Assembly: GCA_914767715.1 (NCBI GenBank)
Contig: OU612066.1
Span: 35,066,283 to 35,130,282 of the forward strand
DNA from: Membranipora membranacea
Lineage: Eukaryota > Bryozoa > Gymnolaemata > Cheilostomatida > Membraniporidae
Direction: 5' to 3'
DNA: 64,000 bases
Shown: positions 37,101 through 50,971 of the stretch, piece after piece
How positions within the stretch are numbered: position 1 is the stretch's first letter
Layout of the letters: each line of letters starts with the position of its first letter
Notes under the pieces: model-generated
Told to the model about the DNA's origin: nothing
What the model saw: the letters and a program-made list of their open reading frames with translations, nothing else
Databases searched by the model: none
Position numbers and translations under genes: made by a program

Positions 37101-40100
37101 GCAGGCAATGTGATTTTGTTCATAGAAAACGGAAGAGAAATTGAAATCATCCATACCTATAACAATTGAACAAGAATTATAAGGGGCCTCCCACATAGCA
37201 TTTCCCATGACAGTTGGAGCGATGTCCAGTGAAAAGGAAGTAGAATACATGAGATACTGAGGGTGGAGAAGCCTACTAATCTCTCCACAAGACATAGACA
37301 TTTAATTCACTCCCATGTATGATCTCTGTATCATAACAGTCTGTTTACCTGAGGCAGTCAAAGATCTGTCAAGATCTGCACAAACAAAAGGGCGATTACT
37401 CAAGCCCAGCCCTGAGCATTCATTAACTCAAGCTTCCATTTAACTTTCCTTTATGATAACATGTTTATAGTACACAGTAGGATAATTGTGTGCTTGTGTA
37501 TCGCAGCCATAGAGGTATTGTACTAACCCTATGATCTCAGTTATGTGACAGAGCCTGAACTCAGACAGAATGGCGGGTCTTGCCGAGATTGTATCAAACA
37601 TTCCCCATTGTGATTTTACTGATATGAACATAAATTCAGACTGTTTACCCAGTGAACAACCAATAAAATATTGGTTTATATTTTTTATCAAATTCTTGAA
37701 TCTTTATGTCCTTACCTAAACGTTGTAAGGCAAAACACACATCGGTTAATAGGGATAATTGATCAAGAAGCTGGAAGGTATTTGACGAGTAAATCTCGAG
37801 TACTCGGAATCACTGCTGATTAATCATCTCAGTGCTCTACACAGACTCCTGTCACCATTTCCATAATTACGAGAAGCTGCGGGGCACGGAGGGCCGGCTC
37901 AGTGATAAATTGTGACAATAATGATTTATTGCAAAGGGTAGTTTGCTGGCAGATTTCAGGACTTGTCATCAATACAGATTACGTCCCAAATTAGAATCAA
38001 AACAATTGATGACATTGTTGTGAACTTGTGGCCTTGAATCTGATACTTTTTGCTATTCAATCTCCTGACTCAGGACTTTTCTTCTCATTTCTCCTCCTGT
38101 CTTGTGATAATTCTTACGCTCTTAGTGCGAGGTTAATAATTCTTCTTTAAAAGCGTGCAGTTTTACGTTAACCATACTAGTTAAAGCACTTGCTCCCTTG
38201 CTACGCATTAGGACAGCTTCCTTAAACAACCAAATTTCTAGAACTTGTTTCATATGCCTACAAATGCCCTAAAAATTAGGTACCACATCCCCTAAACCCT
38301 ATACCAGTATAAGTATATGTATGACTCACGTGATGAGATGTACGAGATCATAGTTAGGAGTGGTGAGTTCAGATTCTGAGAATAGTAACATGTTCTGTAG
38401 CGTCTCCCGAGGGTTTGTAGTGATAACCATCTTATCCTGAGTCCAGAACTCTGAGTAGACTAATCCTACCCTGATATTCAGGCTCTGGTAATACTACAAG
38501 TAAGAAACAAAGAGGGATAACTCTACAGGTACTCAAACCAGCCTACCTGCTCAGGCTAGAAAAAAAACTAGATATAATGCACACTACACAACTAAGACTT
38601 GATAACTCGAAATTCACAACTTATAAGTGCGATTCAGACTACACAACTGAGACCACAAAAATGACTCAGACTAACAAAATGCCATAGGAGATGACCAATG
38701 ACTGAGACAACCATACGAATAACTCATACATTCTCAGAGGGCCCACATTATTACATAGTTTCAAGTGGCAATATTGCTGCCCTGATGATGGCAAATAAAC
38801 CATCACATACCATGTCGATCATATTGGTGACCTGCAGTACAAACTCTGTAGCTCTGTCCTCATCTTTACCGAACATCTCAAACTAAAATAACAAAAAACA
38901 AATCAGAGGGTGTGATAAAGAAAACAACAATAACCGCCAATAAATAAAACACAAATAAACAGATACCGCAGCTTCCCTTGGCAGAGATTCCAATCTTCCC
39001 ACATAATCGGGAAGTTTTTGAAAGATGCTCAAAGAAACTGCACCACTAAAAACAAGATGATTTATAGCGAACTAAAGATAGCAAGATTAAAGTTTGTGTC
39101 TCATTAATTGGGATTACGGAAAGTTACAATTAATAGCTGAAAGCTTTATATATTAATGCTCGTCATGTAAAATAACTTATATGACACAACTCAATGAATT
39201 GTACCAAAGAATTGACATAACTTTTAAACTAAATGCGGGATTACTTCTTGGTTACAGAATAAAGTGATTTATAATTGTTTCAGCTGCTTATCATGTGACA
39301 GATGGATGGTTTATCGAAGTAAATCAGCGTTCAGGTGGGATCATTGATGTTCATAATCCAGAATTATGGAGCCCACATAGGTAATTTTAGCACAAAATTG
39401 TCACCAAATAGTTGGCACAGTGACAAATTACATTTTTTATCGTTTAAGACAGTTCCTGATAAAAGTATATACCCCTGGCGGCGCAAGTTTGGTAGTGGTG
39501 GTCCATAAAATATACATTACTAGAAATGATCACCAAATATATTTGGGCGTGTACACCCGGTTTCTGTAATATTTATTGTAAGCTATAGATAAGGGTGATC
39601 TAAGGAGAGCAACTTGCCAGGTATTGTCGCCGATCTGAACATGCCATTTATAATGTCACACAGAGACGGTGAATCAATGTTATGCGAGTTTTAAACTTTT
39701 TTATTCTTCAAGTTCATGATCTGAGACATTTGCCTGAAACAACGGAAATAGAGGTCTGGGAGCAGGTACAGAAACTTACCATTGATTTGTCCAATATGAG
39801 AGCTAGCTCTAAATATTTGGGTTCAAAACTTCTTTTCACCTACAAGAGCCAAAATTAGAAACAATTACATTGTTTCATAATAAGGATTGAATGACTGAAA
39901 AACAATAGGTGTGGGCCTGGATGTACGTCAAGTGCCAAAAAATCAGGAAGAGATGTGAGCGTGTGCAGACTGATTGTTCTCTTGATGGCATCAAACTCAT
40001 CAGCTGTAACTGTAACAACCAACTCCCACGTATGGAGTTCAAAGGTGTAGATTGGCGGCGAACAGGTTGATGTGATGTGACCTGAACTAAAAAATCATGA

Positions 40101-43100
40101 TTAGACTTCACCAAGAAAGGAGTACGGAAGATGATTCTAGCATCATGCAGCAAAGAGCAAAAACGGAATAAAATGATCTATCTAGCAATCAACTAAGATA
40201 AAATGCAGTCCATCTCATGTGTTTCGTTCGCAACATGCAGCAAATGGTCCTGTCCTACCAGATATTCGGTCAGACAGAGAGACACGGGCCAGACATGACA
40301 AATGATTCTCATCAGGTCAAGTACTTGCAAGAAGGTTTGGGGACCATGCTGTAGTCTAGAGCATTGAATAATAGCAGCGTAATATATTATATTAGTATCA
40401 ATATCTAAGTTACGTATGCCTGAATTTAATCTTACCCAGGAATCAGAAGAATTGTAGTCCTAATGTGGAAAAGGAGCTCAATGGTAAAGACAGTCAGCAA
40501 TTACAAACGGAGGAAATATGTGTCAGCTGAGACTAAGAGGTTCAGTCAAGTGGCAGAAAATTGATAGTATCCGTAATAAAGCCGACTGGAACCGTAATAC
40601 AACCGACTGCTTTGGATGGATTGGTGTCATGTTACAAAAATCTCCCTAACATGACAACAACTTACATAAAAACCAAGTCCCAAAATATAAATTAGATCCT
40701 GCCAAAACATCTTAGAGGTGCTTGCCAGGTGTTTATTAGGGGGAAATGAAAGGTGTCTGATCAGGTAAATGGGTAATTGCGGGAAGTTTGGGCTCCATGA
40801 CTTACCCTGGTGCTACTAAACTTGAGATCCTGCATCTTCTCAAAGAACTCATTCTTATGCAGCTTCTCAAAAGGAGTCCACTGGCCGCTCAGATTACCAC
40901 ATGATCGGTCTTTGGTCGCAGACATCCTGTAGATCAAATGTGGCCGGCATATCTGTAAACACAAAATGAGACACCTCAATGGAAATTAAAATAATTAACA
41001 CTGTTAGTGTCATTCTCTCAGGCAAAATCCTGATGTTGGTGTTAGGAGAGTTTGGTGACAGGTGACAAGGCAATATCCGCATATAATCTCATCTCAACCT
41101 TATCAAAGGTGAAAAAAAAAATCATAACAAGTCATTTCTAAGAACAAAACTTTCCATTTAAGGAAGTACTAATGGTCACACAATTTGCATACCTACACTG
41201 TCAGGAATTTTTATCCTCAACTTGATCAGAGGTTTAGAACACCCTAAGAGCTTTGAAGAACACTCTAGGAGCGGAGCACCATAGGTGAAGATATTAACCA
41301 AGTGAGGATAGCCATTTTTTGTCAAACTCAATTTATAAAAAAAAACAGTGTATTGTTCTCATTTCCCCACAATTCCCAAGGTGGATTTAAGAGTTTCCAT
41401 TTAAGTAATCCTCGAAAACACTTGGGTGTCAGTTTGGCTACTCTAGGGCCCAGCTTTATTAGCTGAGGATGGAAGGTGATTTGGTGAGGGATTATATTGA
41501 TCGGCTAAACCTGTAATTAACTCAAGTCTCGCGATCAGATTGAGAAGGTAAACACTACCGTGAGTAGGTATCGACTCAACGTAAGACGCTGCGTGAGACT
41601 GCAGGGCCCTACATCACCAGAATTAGTAGCCTCCTGAGTGCTCATAATTATATTCATTTACAACATCAGAACCCATTGAGAGGCTTGTAATTATACCCTA
41701 AACTTCTTCTGTTCGAAAATGACCTCTGAGGTAAGAAACGTGCACACACTCCAAATTTATCAACATCAAAGCCAAGAGGTGATTGTAAGTTTGGATTTTA
41801 AAGTGAGCAAATTGCTCCCCCCCCCCCCCCCTCTCTTCCAACCAACTGATTGATCCTGATCTGGTTGGAGTTTATGTCACAAAGCAGCTTCTCGCTGAGA
41901 ACCTTTATGTATGTGCTTGTATGGCTAAGACAGTCAGGTGTGAAATAGGAGTCAGCTACTGTTTATTTATTGTCAAGGAAATCTCGCTGCTTCGTTAACA
42001 TGATCCTATGATAGATCTTCACCATTATGGCAGGTGTAAGTGCTCGAGGGATGGCTCAGACTTCTTAGAGAGCTAGAAGGAGGGTAACACATGTGGTGCC
42101 TGGAGGGACCAGTGGCAGATAAAGCCCTGATAATCTAGGTAATAATTCAGAGATTTGTTTCAGCCCTCATTTTAATTAATTTCTAGGTCTGCTCACTCTC
42201 CAGCAAATAACTGGAAATGCTAAGCCACTAGATATTTTATATTCGCAGTCTTACATGGCTCAAGCCCATCAGATTGCTCAAGTTTCGAATATTCGAATTA
42301 TTTCTGATTTTACATTTGAAGTACCAACCAAAATCATGCACATGGAGTTTTAAGAATGAGGTAGCATACAGAAAGGTTGTGTTTTCTTACCTCCGACTTG
42401 TAAGAACCCTCCTGTGGATAAACCATGTGAGAGATTCCATCTATCTGAATCACTCCCCTAAAAAAAGACAACAAATATTAAATATATACTTGAGCACGTT
42501 TCTCACCACCAAGTGGGCAACAGAAATTATTTTGGTCTTACTCGTACAAAGACTTTTGCGTGTCACAAATATCTTCAGCGGCGACCACATCAATATATGC
42601 CAGCTTCTTTTGGTCCTTTTATGTTGTGTGAAAAACAAGAAACAGCCATAATTGAATTAATATCTTATACCGGGTACGTGGTCTATTTATATCCCGCTGT
42701 CACTCGGGGAGTAGTGACACTGTATGCTCATTGTCACAGTGATTCAGCCTTCAGAGTTATGGCAGTGCAATTATCCAAACAGTGATAGATTAAAATAAAG
42801 AACTCAATAGGTGCTCATTGAAATCCATTTTTAATTTCATCAAAAATCTCTAATGGTCATCCTATTGAAAAGAAGCAATTAGAGATACTGCCAGATGCGA
42901 CTGTTGAGCACGCAAATGAGGCAACGGAAATTAGAAACTAACTATACTGTTATGTCAAACAGTTGGCAGTTTGTAGAAATTCTTCAATAATTGCCTTACT
43001 TAGCATATTTCAGTGCTGGGGAGCTGCGATACACAGCCAAACATAAGCTTTGATGGCACCAAAACCGAACATGCAACAGCCAGGCCAGTTTAAAAATATT

Positions 43101-46100
43101 GAAACATGCAAACACAAGCATGTGAAAAGTACGCAATTATATCAAAGGAAATCAAAGATCAGGTAAACAGAAAAAGATATGGAATTTATTTACAGAGCAG
43201 CTTAGTGCGATTCATAAACTCTGAGATCAGTTTTAATGGATTGAAATTTTAATCCAGCAGTAAACATGTACACACACAGGTACATTTAGAGCAGCGAGCA
43301 GTCAATACAAGGCTTATCAGTCGACGGAAATCTAAATTGAGGGTATTTGACCCACAAGAACTTCAAAGATATGAAATGTTGGCATACCATCATCACTTAG
43401 TTGGCCCCATGGAGTCATCTACTGAGTTTTAGAGTAGGGTAGGGTCAGTTTCCCACATTAACTTAGTAATCAGTAAACATATTCCCATGATGGCTTTGTA
43501 CCAAAAGTTTAAGCCATTGCCAGCCTTGCGAAAAGTTTCTCAGATGTCCCGCTATAGCCAATTTATACTGCCAAGTTTCAGCATAATATGATTCAATGCT
43601 TTTTTGAAATATCAGCAATAAGGTGTAACTGCTCCGTGTTCGTATCACATGTGCGCTTAAGTGACACCGATTGATTCGACAATATGTGAGTGCCTTTGGT
43701 GATACTTAAAACACATACAATGAGATGTTAGCTTCTTACCTCAAACCATCACAGGTAGACAGAGATACATAGTTCTCGTTATCCAGGTGATCTCTCTTAG
43801 AACAGTAGCCCTGATAGTAACAATCCTCAGCCTATTAACGATAATAAGAGACATTAAGAAATAATACAAAATGGTGGAGAAAGTCACATAAAAGTAGGGA
43901 AAGGAGCTTAGATCTATTGGTGCCCTGACCACTTTACCCTCAGAAAACACAAAGTTATGTAGGGTAGTCCCCTATTCATCAGATGACAGAGCTAAGTTGT
44001 GGGTCGTTTATCTGTCCTGTACAAAAGCTGTGGCTTAATCTTGGCCCCTGAAATCCTGTGAGCTCAAGTTAACAGTTTGTTGTTTATTTGGAGTAAAGAT
44101 TAGAGTAGATCTGCTGATGATGTAATGGCAGCCAGCTATGGCAGTGGATTAAGGATGGACAAGGATTTCCACAGCCTACTCTATTTAGTTGGCCTCAATT
44201 ATCAAACAAACACAATTTTCATGCAGCTCACAGAATATGCATGAAAAGCAAACAGAGCTTCAGTCTTTTTCAAAGACTCTGGATCTTGATGGAAACTGTT
44301 TTGCTTGTATGGAATAAATCTTCTTACTGACGGACGCCAGTTCAATTTACTATCAAAAGTATCATGTTTGTTTGCTAATAGTAACTGGATTGTATCATGT
44401 TATCATTGAAATCATCGATGGTAGTGAGGCTGAAGCATACAAAGTCAAACAGAGCAGGCCATGCACACATCACAAAATACAAACACATTTTTCATGACGC
44501 TCTCAAAAGATTGATAAAATGCCAGCCAGCGTTTCGATCGGCACATTGAACAGGGCTTTTATCTTTATAACTGTTTCTTATCGATGTTGTTAATTGATGA
44601 TGTCTTATTCTAGTGTATAAGTGTGAAGACAGTGTGATATAGTGGTTGTAACTAGAACCACTCTATTGGACACCATTATTAATGACATTGATTTCGCAGT
44701 AAATAAATTACCTGCTCATAAGTTGTCAGACCTTTCTCTGCTTTCTCAGACAATAATTTGCTACAACCAAAAACAAACATGGCTGTTACAATAGGAAACC
44801 TGCTAGGGAAGTTTTTAATGCTTGTCAGTTACTCATTTTTACTTTCACTGAGTAGTGTCCCACAGGCTTACAAATACCCTCATATTTATTCAGTAATAAT
44901 TTATTAACGTTTTCATAAACCTCCAACATTGTAAACAATAGTTTTAAACATCTAAGCACTAATTGAGACTGTGTTGTTTGGCTTTGTTCACAGCGAGGGA
45001 CTAAAATGAGTGAATAGAATTGCTTTTGAATTGTGAAATGAATACTGAATCAAAATTGCTCATGCTGTTTTGGGCAGCTTTAGTTAACTGTTTGGTTCAG
45101 TTGGCAGCAATGCTAATAATCTTTAAAACCTAACTGACCATTTCTCAGAGTAGGTGAACTAATGGCACAAAACAGCAGCTATTATGAAATTTGATGTTTG
45201 CGATCAGAGGGGTATTAATTATTACTAATAAATGGGTGTTCTGGTTTTCTGCATCAGCAGTAAAATACAAGCGACAGGCAGGGCGAACAGTGTTCAATGA
45301 GTAGAAAACAGAAATGGCAATATGCAGACCTTAAACATTAGATTAAACTGGGAAGTATGAACTTCATGAAGAAATCGACCTAAGCAGTAATTTCTCGAAC
45401 AAGTTTCAGGCTCACAAATACCTTTGCTATAGGCTAGAACTGGTGTTTCCCCGATCAGTACTTGCCATAATGGCAGCACCAGGGAGTTTATTTATACCAT
45501 TTGGCATTGGATCTCATTCTCATAAAATGTGCTAGGAACGGAAAGAGGAGGGATGTGTTTGGTCATAAATACAGACATTAAAGTTTACCTGTTGTGTTGA
45601 AGTTTGAGCCGGTGTCTCTCTCCTTTATATGAAAATCTAACCACTATATGTCTTCTGTGTGTCTACAAGACAAATGTAATAAAGTCTACAGTCTTGCGTC
45701 ATAATCTTTCAAATTTAACCTCCCCCAGACCCGCCGCTATTTAGGGAGCAAGTTGCAGATGTTTTACAAGCCATTTGGTTGATCAGCGATCTGAAATTTC
45801 CTATTCACCACCCTCGCCACCAAACAACCAGCCGCTTGGGAGACACTCAACTGCGTAATCGGACAGATAGAAACCAAAAATATGTAGCAGAACTCCTGGT
45901 AAACATCACACTTTGCTTTGTTGTGAAGATTCTCGTTAACGAATAATAACAGACACTCCCAGCGAGAGAATCCGCTCAAAGTGAAAACACGGCCGGATTC
46001 CACGAATTACTCGGTGTCAACAGCCAGCAGTAATATGGCAAAGAGGTAATCTGGAGAACAAAGCCTTGGTCAGTGGCTGATTATGCACAATCTATTAGAC

Positions 46101-49100
46101 TGTGGTGGTCTTTTGTAACTTGTTATTCTCAGAGAATTAGGTTTCTAATCACATCCTATAGAGCTACAGATAATGGGCCAGAGCGACCATGATACTCTGC
46201 TACTATTAACAGTGACTGTGTCGCCAATCCAAGGTGCTTGACACCGGTCTGATCTAAAGTGATGAATACTTTCTACCATAAATAGCTTTTCTAGTAATTT
46301 AAGGAAGGAACCTTCATGATCTAGCAACAGTGTCACCCAACCAAATAGTGATTGATGACAGGATTTGTGGGCTACAGACACTACAGTCTGCATAGTTTTA
46401 AATCTAAAATGAAAGTCAGGCACTATTACCGCATTGTCTCTTTGACTTAGAATGTACAGAGTGTGACAGAATTCATCGTCCCACGCAGAATCTTCTCTCT
46501 TTGACTGAATGAAGGCCCATGCTGCAAGCTAAAATAGATTCTTGTCATTGGGCCCTAAATCGTACAGTGGACAGTATGACTCCTACCAGCCTGCCTGACG
46601 CTCCTTGTGTCTGACAGGCTGAGGGTGCCCACTACCCTTCCCTTATTCATATAGACTGTGCTCTTACCTGTGTATTCTGAATAAACGTATATATGGGTGT
46701 GATATGTTCACGTTTAGTAATCACTGGGTAGATAATATCAAATCCCGATGGCAGCTTCTCTGATTCTGTATGTTTGATATTATCACAACTTGTCACTCGC
46801 TCAGTACTAGCTGTCACACCAGCACCTGAAATAGAATACAAGATGAGATAACGTGGCAGTGTACATTAGTTAGCATAGACAGCAAACGTAGTGATATCCC
46901 GCATGGAGCCTGAAAATCCTTGCTATATATTTATTGTGCCGTTTGTTCAGATTATGTTTCTTCTGCCTATTTCTGTTGGGTTAATCCGTCCAGGTTCTTT
47001 GACGTTTCAACTTGACTAGGGGCTTAGGGACTTTAGGCATCAAACCTCTTTTTAATCTCAACATGAAATTCAAAGAGTAATCGGTTTTTTTGTTAGGGTT
47101 GAATTCAACAGCATGTGTGTGTTCTCATTCCAGACAGTATGTGAGTTAATAATCCCCAGAGTTACACAACAAATTGGTGTATGATGTACGAGAGTTACAG
47201 GTCTGTGCCCTGGAGGATTTAAGGCTGTTACATTAAGGATTAATGGCTTGTCAGATTACAAAACAATGAGATTCAACTTAGCCACAAAGAGATAATCGTA
47301 AGATTATCAATCTGGTATTAAGATTATGAAAGCCAATGTTCTGAAATGGATGAGTAGTTCAATTTCGAGTCCAGAGTTCCTTCCTGGGATTGTGAAAAAT
47401 GATGAATGGAGCTTTGTATTTACATATAAGCTATAGGGGATAAAGTAAAAGATTATTACTTTTACAAGCACCTAGCCACTCATCTGTTGTTTTGCGAGAG
47501 GTTTGTGGCCTGCCAAAGCACAAATCTAATTTGTCATAAGAAGCTCATGTTACCATAGAAGAGAAAAAAAACCTCCATTAATTCAACATTTCAATTGCTA
47601 GGACGTGTGCGAGTTACGCTGGGAGACTGAAGCTCATTACTGACCAGTTTGTTTCAGTTCTACTTTTGCAAGCTAATGTGAGAATCACCAATGTTGAGTC
47701 AACCTATTTTTGTGCTAAATTATACTTGAAGCTGATCAATGACAATATATAATTTACCTATTCAATACTCACAACAATGAAATAATAATTTATATCAATC
47801 CCAAGCACAATTCATTGTTTATCTATCGCACAATGCAGCTCAAACAAAATCAATTCGGCTTCTATATCAGATGCAAACATCGTCTGTAAAAGCACAACAA
47901 CCCCAAGGCACATCTTTTTATTCTAATAAAATAACAAAAATACAATCTGTAGAAGCTACCTGAGAAGACTGCATTATCTAATGAATGAGAAAACAAACTC
48001 TCACATGAAAGAGCTCAGAAAACACAAACTTAGTAGTAAAAATTTGATCTCTCTTTGTGTTGGATCAGTACGGGTAGACAGTTTCAGTGATATACTTTTG
48101 GTTTTCAAGGCCTGTCTTAAGATGTTATCTCCAACGCTAGGCTTTGATTTATGGTGCTCAGCAAAGCAATGTCATGATCACAAATTAACAACCCCCCAAC
48201 CTCCGACTTGAACCAAATGACAATCATCATCCTCTGGTCTCCATCTCAAAATCTATTAAAATACACTCAAAGAGTATATCCTCAACACCTTGCATAAAGA
48301 CCAACACTATCCACGTTTGCCCAGAGTTGACAGTATTTTGTCTTCTAACAATGCCGAGAAGCAACAAGGATTTAAATCCCTGCCAAAATAAGAGATTATT
48401 TTGTCACTGAACTGGTAATTCATAAGAAAGCTACTTCTAGACTATAGGCTGAGCTCAAGTGGCACTTTACTCTCCGACTAATCTGGGTCTGAAAGAAACC
48501 TGCCCAAATCATTCAGTGTTATTAAAGCTGTACAAGACTCAGAAATGATTGAGATCGGAAACTACAATACAATGCTGAGTTAAAGGTGAACTTCTCGACA
48601 GAATATATTAAATTAATAAGTGGTCCTTGAGAAATTAGATTTAGATGTTTATGGGCTTTCAAGTTGCAAGTTTTTACTGGATTAGTCTTTTGCCAAATTG
48701 TGAGCACAGAAGTCACAGGAACCTGCAATAATAAGTTGCACATTCAGTTTTGTCCCACGGGTATACACACAGAGCGATTTTCTGCGTGAATTCTCTGCAT
48801 GCTGCAATTTTCTTGATGATGCGTCGCCAAACACTACAGCTTCAATTTGACCAGTGCTGCAACCTTGGCAATGACAACAACCCTCAAACAATTTCAAACC
48901 AAAAATCATGAGCAGCAATTTGAAAATTTGTTAATTAATTGTCACACTGAACAGCAACAATATTAAGCTTTTGCCCAGGTGCTCAAGAAATACAACCTAC
49001 AACAAACATCGGTAGAAACATAAGAACTAGTAAGAACAAAAGCTTGCTCTCTTAGGTAGGCCTTCAGATCTCCCAGAGATAATACTAACGCTCTATAAAG

Positions 49101-50187
49101 ATACAAAAGGACCATATCTACAATTACAAACATAGGGCTGAAGTATTCCATTGTTTTGACTATGAAGTGGTCCGCCAAAAGCATGCAGCTATCCGAGTAA
49201 ATAAGCTAAAAGTAACATCTGTCTACCCAAGAGAAGATAAAAGCAAACTATAATAGAGAATTATTCTTTCTCAGTGCAATTATTTTTACAAAGGATTTCA
49301 GCTTAATTCACGTCTATTGCTACTGTGGTAAATATCAATTATCTAATTAATGGGATGAAAATAAACCTATTCAATGCCGACTTAGAAGATAAAGCTGCAA
49401 CGTTGATAAAACCTCTTCTATGTTTTATTTTGGGTAGATTTGGGTTCTATACAACCTTATCTGTAATCAGTGGTTTGTTATATCTGACCAAAATGACTGG
49501 CAGAATTAATCTTATTTTTATTTTTCAGGGTTTTAAATGTAGAAAAACCATCCTGACATAGGCATACTGACCCTAATCTCATGTAGCTCTTATGTAAAGG
49601 GAGGATCTGTTTTATGCAGATTAAATTTGGTAAGCTGAGTTTACGTAAACCTGCAGTCCTGGACTGGAAATACACTCTGCGGTAAAATAATCCTCTATTA
49701 ACATTTAGCTTTGGGTGAGTTTAATGATTTTTCATTGCTGTTATTTAAACTATTGACTAAATCAAATATTTAAGTTAATTAAAGCCTTGTTATCCAGTAG
49801 CTCTAGTGAGTTTAGACAGTGATATTAGTTGGCTTTACTGAACACCTGATTTTCTCGCCCATAAACTAGGATTTTTAAGTTTGATCGCTGGACAATGAAA
49901 TGGTCCTGTATTATTATTTGGTTTTACAAGCGTTGGGTTTCGTTTTACAACCAGTACCTTATAATAGACATGCAATGGAATTTCGATATCAAATGGGTTA
50001 ACTTTACAATGACCGGTAAATTTTGGCGTGAGTCGTACCATTATTTGAAACATGAGCGGCGAAAACTGTTCATTGATATTAAAATTAATTCGATCTTACC
50101 TAATTTTTGATCTGCACCATTGTCCTGTCCAAATATTAATCCAGATATTTGTAGAAGTAATATCAGTAGAGCTGCTTTATTATCCAT
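28177..50187 (-). CDS. ADAM11/22/23-like transmembrane pseudo-metalloprotease (21 exons, 1131 aa)
   Basis: Exons 5' to 3': 50187-50100, 46825-46668, 45662-45589, 44760-44712, 43831-43740, 42457-42391, 40952-40806, 39839-39780, 38882-38811, 38493-38330, 36989-36823, 35624-35573, 34816-34642, 33656-33480, 32622-32399, 32197-32096, 31613-31442, 30432-30212, 29797-29675, 29524-29379, 29042-28177; all in phase. Signal peptide about 1-20 (MDNKAALLILLLQISGLIFG); prodomain with STCDGLR; furin-type site RVKR at 225-228. The metalloprotease-like domain has H366-M-I-G-H370...H376-D: all three zinc His kept, catalytic Glu replaced by Met. CIMD Met-turn near 392. Disintegrin domain from about 438, with ECD (501-503) instead of RGD; Cys-rich domain; EGF-like (about 677-700); TM 730-752; cytoplasmic tail about 380 residues. 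The family mediates adhesion and synaptic ligand binding rather than proteolysis. Shares 784 bp upstream with the 50972 gene. Closest ADAM subtype is judged from the Cys-rich/EGF region only. Confidence 0.9.
29595..29628. repeat. Inverted repeat, 12-bp arms, in ADAM intron 19
   Basis: AAAATGATTGAA (29595-29606) pairs perfectly with TTCAATCATTTT (29617-29628) around a 10-nt loop, in the 150-bp intron between exons 19 and 20. Confidence 0.6.
32835..32850. repeat. G16 homopolymer
   Basis: Sixteen consecutive G on the + strand, preceded by an A/T-rich stretch, in the ADAM intron between exons 14 and 15. Length may carry sequencing error. Confidence 0.85.
34364..34394 (+). repeat. Telomere-like G-rich repeat, G-quadruplex candidate
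   Basis: GGGG-TTT-GGGG-TTA-GGGG-TTT-GGGG-TTT-GGG: four G4 runs with 3-nt loops plus a fifth G3 run. It lies in the ADAM intron between exons 13 and 14, on the strand opposite the transcript. Confidence 0.85.
41817..41831. repeat. C15 homopolymer
   Basis: Fifteen C on the + strand, followed by a CT-rich stretch (ctctcttcc), in the ADAM intron between exons 6 and 7. On the transcript it would be a G tract. Confidence 0.85.
46826..50099. other. ADAM first intron (3.3 kb)
   Basis: The longest intron in the window. Only short ORFs without protein-like composition; no transposase, reverse transcriptase or RNA gene recognised. First introns often carry enhancers, but nothing here shows one directly. 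Confidence 0.5.
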
Positions 50188-50971
50188 GGCAGAAATAATA
50201 TTCCAGATAAGTTATCCTGACAATAATAACTTATTTACACTTCATTATCCTGGCACTGTTCTAGGCTGCTATTCTGATTCAAACTCAACGGGCACCTGCT
50301 AGCACCTGTTGGCCCTGACCTTGTATATGATATACTGACGGAGAAAGAATACAATATTATTAGCAACTATACAGAGCTATAAATGCAGAAAACAGTTTGG
50401 TTCAAGGGAAAATCCAAATTAAGTTAGTGCAATCAATGTTGATTATCATACAGGTTTTTAAAGTATGATGGAAATACTTTGATTGTATATCTATAATGGT
50501 AAAAGTGTAATAAGACTTATAATTCTGATCATTATTATTCGAAACTATCCAACTTTAGTGATCATGATGTCATTTCCTTTGGTTACCATGGTGCGGTGTA
50601 ATCTATTCACTGCAAATGAGCAAATCCAATAGAAACTTATGAATACTAAAAATACTAAATACTGATAAATCCAGCTGATAACATTCAAGTCTCAGACATC
50701 AAAGCCAACAACAGAGTGCACTGACTGCTGGTTAAATGGACTAAAGGAGCTGTGTATAGCTTGGAGTGGCAGCACTGAAATACAGCACATATTAACACAG
50801 GTATACACACAGGGCAGAGGCACCTGCCTGACAACTTAATCACACCATCTGATTACCAACCCATCACTGCACATACTACTACTGCTACTATTGCCATATC
50901 TGTGCATGTACAGTGTCTATAAGTTTAGAAACCAGGATATATAACAGACTTACAGACAGACTCCATCAGCA
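50188..50971. promoter_or_regulatory. Divergent upstream region of ADAM (-) and 204-aa gene (+)
   Basis: Both start codons face away from this 784-bp stretch. A CCAAT sequence is at 50626-50630 (+). GTTACC-AT-GG at 50582-50591 matches the left half of an RFX X-box, but the right half (GGTGCG) does not fit RGYAAC. No TATA box is convincing. Confidence 0.4.

Noticed and set aside
42274-42651. 125-codon plus-strand ORF
   Set aside because: It is antisense to ADAM exon 6 and its intron; leucine-rich low-information sequence.
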